From NCBI GenBank assembly GCA_031276415.1, contig JAISNF010000050.1, positions 1-11,409 on the forward strand: 11,409 nt of DNA, given 5' to 3'. Made by a program: the position numbers and the translations under genes. Source of the DNA: Planctomycetaceae bacterium (GTDB lineage Bacteria; Planctomycetota; Planctomycetia; Pirellulales; Thermoguttaceae). This document shows positions 1 through 5,203 of this stretch, in pieces. The notes below the pieces were generated by a model. The model made no database searches, was not told where the DNA came from, and saw only the letters and a list, made by a program, of their open reading frames with translations. Each line of letters starts with the position of its first letter. Positions within the stretch are counted from its first letter, which is position 1.

Positions 1-72
1 GTTTAACATTTGCTGGTATTTCACCAACAAATTCGCCAAAAACACAACCAAAAATCTCATTAAATTTTCCAT
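1..72 (-). CDS. Partial unidentified protein, N-terminal 24 codons only
   Basis: Leftward reading from an ATG at 72..70 stays open to the window edge and gives MENLMRFLVVFLANLLVKYQ followed by QMLN. An AAGGAG Shine-Dalgarno sequence lies on the minus strand at 86..81, eight bases before the ATG. It is the clearest ribosome binding site in the window and is the main evidence for a gene. A second in-frame ATG (residue 5, 60..58) is less well placed. Residues 6-17 are strongly hydrophobic, so this could be a short signal anchor, a membrane segment or a buried helix. Too little is visible to name a family. It would be transcribed divergently from rplU. Confidence 0.5.
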   Translation of the reverse strand, partial: MENLMRFLVVFLANLLVKYQQMLN

Positions 73-249
73 TGTTAAATCTCCTTGTTCAAAAGTTTTG
101 TCAAAACCCAAAAATCCCTTGCGAACATGCCCGCCGCAAAACAATGACGGCAAGAAAAAAACAACATCTCGCAACTGAATTAGGTTGAAATTAGTTTTCA
201 AAGTTTAATCTATCCCCTCTTTTTTGTCAACAGGGATATTTTTTTGCTA

Positions 250-400
250 AACCGAAGACACAGAGAAAAGAAAACATGTCCGCAGATTACGCTGATTATC
301 GCAGATAATTTTTTTGTTTTATATTTAAAAACATTTGCGAATATCTTCGTCATCTGCGGACAAATTTAAAAATCATCTGCGATGATTTCGGTTATTTCGG
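250..400. repeat. Decayed composite repeat (A and B blocks only)
   Basis: ACACAGAGAAAAG at 258-270 is a reduced A block. The B block at 278-310 (GTCCGCAGATTACGCTGAT, then TATCGCAGATAATT) matches 3109-3137 and 7801-7833. An inverted partner, CGTCATCTGCGGAC, lies at 348-361, so the unit can fold on itself. A further perfect inverted repeat follows at 370-388 (AAATCATC, 3-base loop, GATGATTT). The AACTTCTAA termini and the C block of the other elements are absent. This therefore looks like an old or partial family member. Confidence 0.7.
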
Positions 401-433
401 CGAAATGCTCCCCCTTGTCATTGAGGAAATTCC

Positions 434-496
434 AATTAAAATACTAAACTCTTTAATTAAAATACTAAACTTTTTAATTAAAATACTAAACTTTTT
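434..496. repeat. Tandem repeat, 3 x 21 bp
   Basis: The unit AATTAAAATACTAAACTTTT plus one T occurs three times back to back at 434-454, 455-475 and 476-496, followed by a 4-base start of a fourth. Units 2 and 3 are identical; unit 1 has C for T at position 18. The 21-bp period equals two helical turns, so each copy of the A-tract and TACTAAAC core would face the same side of the DNA. It lies about 210 bases upstream of the rplU start. It could be a phased regulator-binding array, or a slippage product in AT-rich DNA with no role. Confidence 0.85.
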
Positions 497-602
497 AATT
501 GACTTTTTCCTTTACAGCGTTCATCTATCGTAAAACCGGATCATGTTTGCCCTCAATTTCAACGGAATTGTAACTCGTTGGATTGTAATCAGATTGATAA
601 AC

Positions 603-641
603 ATTAACTTACAAATGTTTTAATATTAACTTAAAATGTTT
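603..641. repeat. Imperfect direct repeat upstream of rplU
   Basis: ATTAACTTACAAATGTTT (603-620) is followed by ATTAACTTAAAATGTTT (625-641), which differs by one substitution or deletion. The start-to-start distance is 22 bases, about two helical turns. The second copy overlaps the candidate -35 region of the rplU promoter, so a paired operator is possible. Low sequence complexity is the simpler explanation. Confidence 0.45.
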
Positions 642-654
642 CCGGTGTTATAAA
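626..654 (+). promoter_or_regulatory. Candidate sigma-70-type promoter of rplU
   Basis: TTAACT (626-631), a 17-base spacer and TATAAA (649-654) lie about 54 bases before the rplU ATG. The -10 box and spacing are good; the -35 box matches TTGACA at four of six positions. The DNA is AT-rich, so chance matches are common and this is only a candidate. Confidence 0.35.
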
Positions 655-707
655 AGATGATTTTCAATAAATATAAAATTTCAGGTAAATTTTCAGGCTA
701 AACCAAA

Positions 708-1022
708 ATGTATGCAATTATTAAAGACGGCGGACGGCAACTCAAAGTTGAACGCAATAAAAGACTAATGATTGATTATCGTCCAGAAGAAAAATCGGGA
801 GCAATTATTGAATTTTCCGATGTTTTGGCAATCAGCGATGGAAACGAAGTTAAACTCGGTCAGCCAACTATCGCCGGCGCTAAAGTTGTTGCCGAAGTAA
901 TCGCCGATCAAAAAGGTCCCAAATTGACAATTGCTAAGTTTCGACGACGGAAAAATTCTAAACGGAAAACCGGACATCGGCAAATTTATACACTTGTTAA
1001 AATTACAGAAATTGTCGGATAA
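708..1022 (+). CDS. rplU: 50S ribosomal protein L21
   Basis: L21 is a small protein of the large ribosomal subunit that binds 23S rRNA. The 104-residue length fits the family. The N-terminus MYAIIKDGGRQLKV is the classic L21 opening. The basic segment KFRRRKNSKRKTGHRQ (residues 77-92), followed by YTLVKITEI, is the L21 signature and rRNA-contact region near the C-terminus. The ATG at 708 gives this exact N-terminus; no clear Shine-Dalgarno sequence precedes it. In most bacteria rpmA (L27) follows directly, but here there is a terminator-like hairpin and then a repeat element, so the gene appears monocistronic. Family assignment is very secure. Confidence 0.97.
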   Translation: MYAIIKDGGRQLKVERNKRLMIDYRPEEKSGAIIEFSDVLAISDGNEVKLGQPTIAGAKVVAEVIADQKGPKLTIAKFRRRKNSKRKTGHRQIYTLVKITEIVG

Positions 1023-1054
1023 AAATCTACGTAAAGTATTGAAAAACAAAACGT

Positions 1055-1093
1055 GTTGAGAGTGAATCCGCTTGTATTATTATCACTCTCAAC
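1055..1093 (+). terminator. Candidate terminator after rplU
   Basis: A perfect 11-bp inverted repeat lies 32 bases past the rplU stop: GTTGAGAGTGA (1055-1065) and TCACTCTCAAC (1083-1093), with a 17-base loop. GCCCTTAATTTTCAC follows, which gives only a weak T tract. It may end rplU transcription, but the large loop and poor T run make it an unusual intrinsic terminator. Confidence 0.45.
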
Positions 1094-1190
1094 GCCCTTA
1101 ATTTTCACCTTCGTTAAAAATTATCGCCCTTCACTTCGTAGGAATATTGGCGTATCATTCCAAAGTGATTGATAATATTCAATGTCCAGT

Positions 1191-1499
1191 AGGAAACTTC
1201 TAAAAACCACAAATTTATTTTTATTAACCACAGAGGACACAGAGAACGCAGAGGAATTTTTAATTGGAATCGAAACGTTATTTAATGGCAACTTCTAAAA
1301 AGATACTTTTTTAGACGAAAAATAGTTACAAGTCCTTATTTTTAAGGATGTGATTTTTAAAAACAATGTTTTAGAAGTTTCCTAATATTATCATTGATTT
1401 TTGATCTAAAATAATTTTAAAAAATTCCTCTCTGTGAACTCTGTGTTCTCTGTGGTTAAATAATCTGTGCTTAAATAAAAAGCCAGTTATTAGAAGTTA
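1191..1499. repeat. Composite repeat element I (A-block pair, no B or C block)
   Basis: The left end reads AGGAAACTTCTAAAAACCAC (1191-1210) and runs into the A block TTAACCACAGAGGACACAGA (from 1224). The right end is the mirror image: CTCTGTGTTCTCTGTGGTTAA (1440-1459 region) running to TTATTAGAAGTTACT (about 1485-1499). Two further termini sit inside in opposed orientation: AACTTCTAAAA (1290-1300) and TTTTAGAAGTTT (1369-1380). The element thus looks like two roughly 110-130-bp half-units facing each other around a centre at 1301-1368. That centre holds a small hairpin, TCCTTA-TTTT-TAAGGA (1333-1348). The left terminus matches the right end of element III and the right terminus matches its left end, so elements I and III lie in opposite orientation. 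No coding capacity. Confidence 0.7.
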
Positions 1500-1574
1500 C
1501 TAGCAGTTAAACATTTTACGGAATAGAATTATTTTTCCTTTGGTACAAAATTTTTTTGACAAATCGGTGAAACA

Positions 1575-2000
1575 ATGTCAGATCAAACTCTTCCTCTTCC
1601 TTCTGAACAAGTGCGAGCGGTTTTGCCGCCGCATCCTCAGGCGTTTATTGTTGACGATTCTGTTCCGACTCGCCGGATTTTCCGTATGATTTTGGAAGAA
1701 CTCGGTTTCACTGTCAACGAAGCGGTGAACGGCAAAGTTGCTCTCGAAAAATTAGAAGAACTTATCAAAGAAACCGTTATTGTTTTTTCCGATATTAGTA
1801 TGCCGGTCATGGACGGATTCGAACTTTGTTTCAAACTCATGCAGGAATCATGGTATGACGGAACTCCGTTTGTTCTCGTTTCCACAGAAAGCGATGCCAA
1901 AAATGTTATCAAAGGTCTAAAACTTGGTGCCGATGATTTCCTGCCTAAACCATTCGATAAAGAAATTGTTGCCCAAGTTTTATTGCGGATTTTTCAATAG
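1575..2000 (+). CDS. Stand-alone response regulator receiver protein (CheY-like)
   Basis: A single-domain receiver of 141 residues, expected to accept a phosphoryl group from a histidine kinase and signal by binding a partner, since no output domain is attached. Residues 1-22 are a Pro-rich tail; the receiver domain spans about 23-141. Visible active-site residues are the acidic pair D27-D28 (IVDDS), the phospho-acceptor D73 (FSDISMPVMDG), S103 at the Thr/Ser switch position (LVSTES) and K125 (LPKPFD). The D73-S103-K125 spacing equals that of CheY D57-T87-K109, so it should be phosphorylatable. No kinase gene is in view. The ATG at 1575 has no strong Shine-Dalgarno sequence. The next gene, a MoxR ATPase, starts 82 bases downstream on the same strand, so co-transcription is possible. 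Confidence 0.93.
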   Translation: MSDQTLPLPSEQVRAVLPPHPQAFIVDDSVPTRRIFRMILEELGFTVNEAVNGKVALEKLEELIKETVIVFSDISMPVMDGFELCFKLMQESWYDGTPFVLVSTESDAKNVIKGLKLGADDFLPKPFDKEIVAQVLLRIFQ

Positions 2001-2082
2001 TTAATACGGATGATGATAATAATTGTTGTGGTAATTGTTCCGATAGCAAGACTATTTTCGACCCTATTTTTGTTAAATTTCC

Positions 2083-3063
2083 ATGCTTGAAGAAAAAGAA
2101 TTGCGTGATCGTCTTGAACGGTTTTGTGAAGATGTCCGAAAACTTGAAACGGAGATTAGCCGAGTTTTGGTTGGTCAAAATGAAGTTGTGCGGAACACAA
2201 TTATTGCAATGATTGCCGGCGGACATATTCTTCTTGAAGGAGTTCCGGGACTTGGGAAAACCTTGCTTGTCCGAACATTGGCGGAGGCGATTGAGGGGAA
2301 ATTTTCCCGTATTCAGTTTACGCCGGACTTGATGCCAGCCGATTTGACCGGAACAAATATTATGAACGACAGCAACGACAGTGACCGGAAATTTACATTT
2401 CAAAGAGGTCCGGTTTTTGCGAATATTGTTCTGGCGGACGAAATCAATCGTGCAACACCCAAAACGCAATCGGCGTTGCTTGAAGCGATGCAAGAGCATT
2501 CGGTTACGGTTGGCGGGGTAACGCATCCGCTTGAAAATTTATTTTTCGTGTTGGCAACGCAAAATCCGCTTGAAATGGAAGGAACTTATCCTTTGCCGGA
2601 AGCGCAACTTGACCGGTTTTTCTGTAAAATTATTGTTCCGTTTCCGACAATGGAGGAGATGGTTACGATACTTGATCGGACGACAACTGCTGCGAATCCA
2701 AAAATTGAGTCCACATTTCCGATGAACCGTATTCTTGAAATGGGGAAACTTGCACGCGAAGTTCCGGTGATTGACGAGGTTGTCCGGTATGCGGTTGAAC
2801 TTTGTATGGGAACGCATCCTGATCATCCCAAAGCAACGCCGTTTGTCAAAAAATATATTCGGTTTGGAGCCAGTCCGCGTGGTGCGCAAGCCTTATTGCT
2901 TGGGGCAAAAATTAATGCGGTTTTGGACGGGCGTTTCAATGTTGCCCGTGAAGACCTCAAAACTCTTGCTCCAATGGTTTTCCGGCACCGAATGATACTC
3001 AATTTTGAAGGGCAAGCCGAAAATATTTCAACTGACCAAGTCCTCAAAGAACTAATAAAATAA
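2083..3063 (+). CDS. MoxR-family AAA+ ATPase
   Basis: A cytoplasmic AAA+ ATPase of the MoxR/RavA/CbbQ clade. These act as chaperones that insert cofactors into, or remodel, partner proteins that often carry a von Willebrand A domain. The 326-residue length is typical. In order: Walker A GVPGLGKT (53-60); Walker B IVLADEINR with D119-E120; the clade hallmark around QSALLEAMQE (129-138); sensor 1 ATQNP (158-162); the Arg-finger region LPEAQLDRF (171-179, R178); and sensor 2 GASPRG (262-267, R266). All key residues are intact. MoxR genes usually precede a DUF58 gene and BatA/BatB-type genes. Here the reading ends directly against repeat element II and a convergent hflX, so the usual partners are not adjacent. 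The partner cannot be named from this window. Confidence 0.95.
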   Translation: MLEEKELRDRLERFCEDVRKLETEISRVLVGQNEVVRNTIIAMIAGGHILLEGVPGLGKTLLVRTLAEAIEGKFSRIQFTPDLMPADLTGTNIMNDSNDSDRKFTFQRGPVFANIVLADEINRATPKTQSALLEAMQEHSVTVGGVTHPLENLFFVLATQNPLEMEGTYPLPEAQLDRFFCKIIVPFPTMEEMVTILDRTTTAANPKIESTFPMNRILEMGKLAREVPVIDEVVRYAVELCMGTHPDHPKATPFVKKYIRFGASPRGAQALLLGAKINAVLDGRFNVAREDLKTLAPMVFRHRMILNFEGQAENISTDQVLKELIK

Positions 3064-3646
3064 ACAGATTAGTTAACCACAGAGAACACAGAGTTCACAA
3101 AAAAAAGCGTCCGCTGATTACGCTGATGATCGCAGATAAAAAAAAGTGTCCGCAGATTACGCAGATTTTCGCTGATGATTTTTTGAGAATACAAAACAAT
3201 AAAATGTACAAAAATATTGTAACCGTTCACGGTAATAGGTTTAAATCGTAAAGATGCAATGTATTGCGTTTCTAGTACAGTTGATGATTTTTCAATCTTA
3301 ACCCCGCAGGGGTGTGATGTGCATAACCGTAGGTGTAGCGCAGCGGAACCTACGGATCGGCAACACCCAACACAATTTTTTAAGCCCTGCAAGGGCGAGA
3401 TTATCAACCGTAACAACCATAATCTCGCCCCATGCGGGGCTTTGTTTGGTGTGGTTGATACGTGTTTATCCGTAGGTTGCGCTTCGCTAAACCTACGGTT
3501 ATGCACATCCCGTCCCTGCGGGACTTAGGAAATATTACAGAATTTTAACTGAACCGAGACACTACTAAATAAATACAAAATTTTTCTTCTCTGTGTCTTC
3601 TATGAACTCTGTGGTTAATAAAAAAAATAGTTATTAGAAGTTCCTT
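3064..3646. repeat. Composite repeat element II (A-B-B-C-A) filling the moxR-hflX gap
   Basis: It begins directly after the moxR stop with ACAGATTAGTTAACCACAGA, matching ACAGATTATTTAACCACAGA of element III. Two B blocks follow (about 3109-3137 and 3147-3180), then a short flank with ATTGTAACCGTTCACGG (about 3213-3229), the large C palindrome (3293-3530), an inverted A block (about 3585-3616) and the terminus TTATTAGAAGTTCC. The outer part seen at the left of element III (AACTTCTAATAACCGGC) is missing here. Reading frames of 145 and 89 codons occur on the two strands, but they only translate the palindrome. It has no credible gene and no transposase, so it would be a non-autonomous repeat. Confidence 0.8.
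3293..3530 (+). repeat. C-block palindrome, copy 1 (MITE-like)
   Basis: A 238-bp nested palindrome. From the outside in: an end hairpin CCCCGCAGGGG; the arm GATGTGCATAACCGTAGGT, which recurs inverted as ACCTACGGTTATGCACATC; within each arm a hairpin CCGTAGGT...ACCTACGG around an AGCGCAGCG or GCGCTTCGC loop; unequal linkers; and a central stem of GAGATTAT and ATAATCTC flanked by GCCC/GGGC hairpins (3383-3396 and about 3427-3442). The right end hairpin (CCCTGCGGG) has drifted from the left. No protein is expected. The arms resemble the CCGTAGGTT...AACCTACGG palindromes common in environmental bacterial genomes (from memory). Confidence 0.8.
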
Positions 3647-5007
3647 GTTGTAATATTTTCGGGGAGTCCGTGAATTTCTTTTTCTTGCCGTAAACGTCCG
3701 AGTAAATGTTTTGGAATCCGGCAATGAACCGAAACGGTTTCTTCGCCATAATGTTTTGAGAGAATTTCTCCGTCCCGTGCCAATAACGCCATGATGCGAC
3801 CATTGGCAACCGGTATTTCAAGGGTTAAATCGAGAAATTCCTTGCTCAGAATATCGCTTACCGCAACCGTCAGATTTTCAATTCCCAACCCGTTTCCGGC
3901 ACTAATCGGAACCGCATTGGGATATTTTGCCAAAAGAATTTCCAAGCGATCCGGTTCCAAAACGTCAATTTTATTTAGAACCAAAAGTGTATCTTTTTCA
4001 CGAATTCCGATGTCCGTTAAAACCTGAAACGCCGCTTCAATTTGAATATCCGCATGACGGCTTGATGCGTCAGCGACATGAAGCAGAAGATCGGCTTGAT
4101 TGGCTTCTTCCAGAGTTGCGCGGAAACTGGCGATCAGATGATGCGGCAAATCACGAACAAATCCAACCGTATCACTCAACAAAACCGGTCCCCAACCAGG
4201 TAAATGCCAACGACGCGTCCGAGTGTCCAATGTCGCAAAAAGTTGATCTTTGACATATTCGTCCGAATTTGTTAATCGGTTTAAGAGCGTACTTTTACCG
4301 GCGTTTGTGTAACCGACCAACGAAACGGTTCGCGATGTTTTCCGCGCGGCAACTTCACGATGGCGGCGTTGTTGAATGATATTTAGTTCGGATTTGAGAT
4401 CGAGAATACGTTTTTGTGCCAAACGCCGGTCAACTTCCAACTGTTTTTCACCGGGACCTCGCAATCCTACACCGCCAACTCCCTGACGTTCAAGATGTGT
4501 CCACATTCTTTTGAGTCTTGGCAACGAATATTCCAGTTGCGCCAGTTCCACTGCTAAGCGTGCTTCATTGGTTCGCGCACGGCTTGCGAAAATATCAAGA
4601 ATTAATTCTGTGCGGTCAATAACTTTAATTTTCAGATATTCTTCAAGATTTTTTGTTTGACTTGGAGCGAGGTCGTTGTCAAAAATGACAAGATTTGCGT
4701 CAACTGTATTGACTAATTCTTTTAATTCTTCGAGTTTTCCGCTTCCGATGTAGGTTGCGGCTTCCGGTTTTCGCCGTCGTTGTGTGATGCGTCCGACTTC
4801 ACGAACTTGAGCCGCTTCAGCCAGACCGGAAAGTTCGTCAAGCGGAGAGGCGGCGATGTTTTGTCCTTCCAGATAAACTCCAACCAAAACTGCCAACTCC
4901 CGAACAACACTTCCAACACGTGTCATTCGATCAGCATGAGTTGAAGCGTCAAAACGTTCTTTTGTTAAATTGGAATCACCGTCAGCCGGAAAAAAAATTG
5001 AGGACAT
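3634..5007 (-). CDS. hflX: GTPase HflX
   Basis: HflX is a translation-factor-class GTPase that binds the 50S subunit and, in studied bacteria, splits stalled 70S ribosomes during stress. The 457 residues comprise an N-terminal HflX domain (about 36-225) and a G domain (226-about 400). HflX-specific motifs are ARTNEARLAVELAQLEY (144-160) and GGVGLRGPGEKQLEVDRR (178-195). G motifs: G1 GYTNAGKST (232-240), G2 T259 in LFATLDTR, G3 DTVGF (279-283), G4 NKID (345-348), G5 ISAG (368-371). All are intact. Residues 1-27 extend past the usual start; the alternative M28 also lacks a Shine-Dalgarno sequence, so the start is uncertain. The last three codons and the TAA stop (AGG AAC TTC TAA) coincide with the terminus of repeat element II. 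It lies downstream of the protease gene on the same strand, across a 196-base gap with a hairpin. Confidence 0.96.
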   Translation of the reverse strand: MSSIFFPADGDSNLTKERFDASTHADRMTRVGSVVRELAVLVGVYLEGQNIAASPLDELSGLAEAAQVREVGRITQRRRKPEAATYIGSGKLEELKELVNTVDANLVIFDNDLAPSQTKNLEEYLKIKVIDRTELILDIFASRARTNEARLAVELAQLEYSLPRLKRMWTHLERQGVGGVGLRGPGEKQLEVDRRLAQKRILDLKSELNIIQQRRHREVAARKTSRTVSLVGYTNAGKSTLLNRLTNSDEYVKDQLFATLDTRTRRWHLPGWGPVLLSDTVGFVRDLPHHLIASFRATLEEANQADLLLHVADASSRHADIQIEAAFQVLTDIGIREKDTLLVLNKIDVLEPDRLEILLAKYPNAVPISAGNGLGIENLTVAVSDILSKEFLDLTLEIPVANGRIMALLARDGEILSKHYGEETVSVHCRIPKHLLGRLRQEKEIHGLPENITTRNF

Positions 5008-5041
5008 CTTATTTTTGTAATATTTTATTTTCCAATATTAA

Positions 5042-5061
5042 CCGGCGGTTTTAACCGCCGG
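5042..5061 (-). terminator. GC-rich hairpin between the protease gene and hflX
   Basis: A perfect palindrome, CCGGCGGTT-TT-AACCGCCGG, in an AT-rich background. It lies 142 bases past the protease stop and about 35 bases upstream of the hflX ATG. A run of T residues is lacking on either side. It could therefore be a weak terminator, a structured leader of hflX or a small dispersed repeat. Being symmetric, it would form on either strand. Confidence 0.4.
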
Positions 5062-5108
5062 ATTGTTCGCCGAAATGTTACAACGGTTGATGTTGTTTCG
5101 ATATAAAA

Positions 5109-5129
5109 CCCCGCCAGAGGTTAAGATTG
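5109..5129. repeat. Possible remnant of a C-block terminus
   Basis: CCCCGCCAGAGGTTAAGATT (5109-5128) resembles the right end of C-block copy 2 (CCCCTGCGGGGTTAAGATTG at 8180-8199), with the last 12 bases, GGTTAAGATTGA, near-identical. No partner terminus is seen nearby. A solo relic or a chance match are both possible. Confidence 0.35.
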
Positions 5130-5203
5130 AATAGAATTGATTGCGGAAAATCATAATAAAGGCAATTCCGCTTGCGGCATTATTTTAATTATCAAATTAA
5201 TTA

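Larger units (their letters stand above)
73..707. other. Long intergenic region between the partial gene and rplU
   Basis: No credible coding region is seen in these 635 bases. They are AT-rich and hold, in order, the upstream region of the leftward partial gene, a decayed composite repeat (about 250-400), a three-copy 21-bp tandem repeat (434-496), an imperfect direct repeat (603-641) and a possible promoter for rplU. Each is listed separately. Confidence 0.6.
1023..1574. other. Intergenic region rplU to the receiver gene
   Basis: It contains the candidate rplU terminator (1055-1093), a unique stretch (about 1100-1190) in which I see nothing recognisable, and repeat element I (1191-1499). 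About 75 AT-rich bases then lead to the receiver gene. A TAGAAT box at 1524-1529 could be a -10 element, but no good -35 box sits at the right distance. Confidence 0.6.

Noticed and set aside
434..500. CRISPR-like array
   Set aside because: The three 21-bp units are contiguous with no spacers, and no cas genes are present.
1555..1560. TTGACA as a -35 box for the receiver gene
   Set aside because: It lies only 14 bases before the ATG, so the matching -10 box would fall inside the coding region.
1945..2526. 193-codon minus-strand frame opposite moxR
   Set aside because: It covers the conserved AAA+ core of moxR on the other strand and shows no domain features of its own.
3069..3528. Overlapping reading frames of 145 codons (minus) and 89 codons (plus) that look like a small-protein pair
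   Set aside because: Both translate the A and C repeat blocks. The two peptides resemble each other because the DNA is palindromic, and similar frames recur at 7941-8177. No start signals or protein family features are seen.
3293..3530. Structured RNA gene (tRNA, riboswitch or other known ncRNA)
   Set aside because: The stems are explained by a repeated palindrome, which occurs again inverted at 7956-8199. No cloverleaf or known RNA motif was recognised.
5168..5177. CCGCTTGCGG as an intrinsic terminator after prc
   Set aside because: The core stem is only 4 bp around a 2-base loop, and no T run follows on the minus strand.
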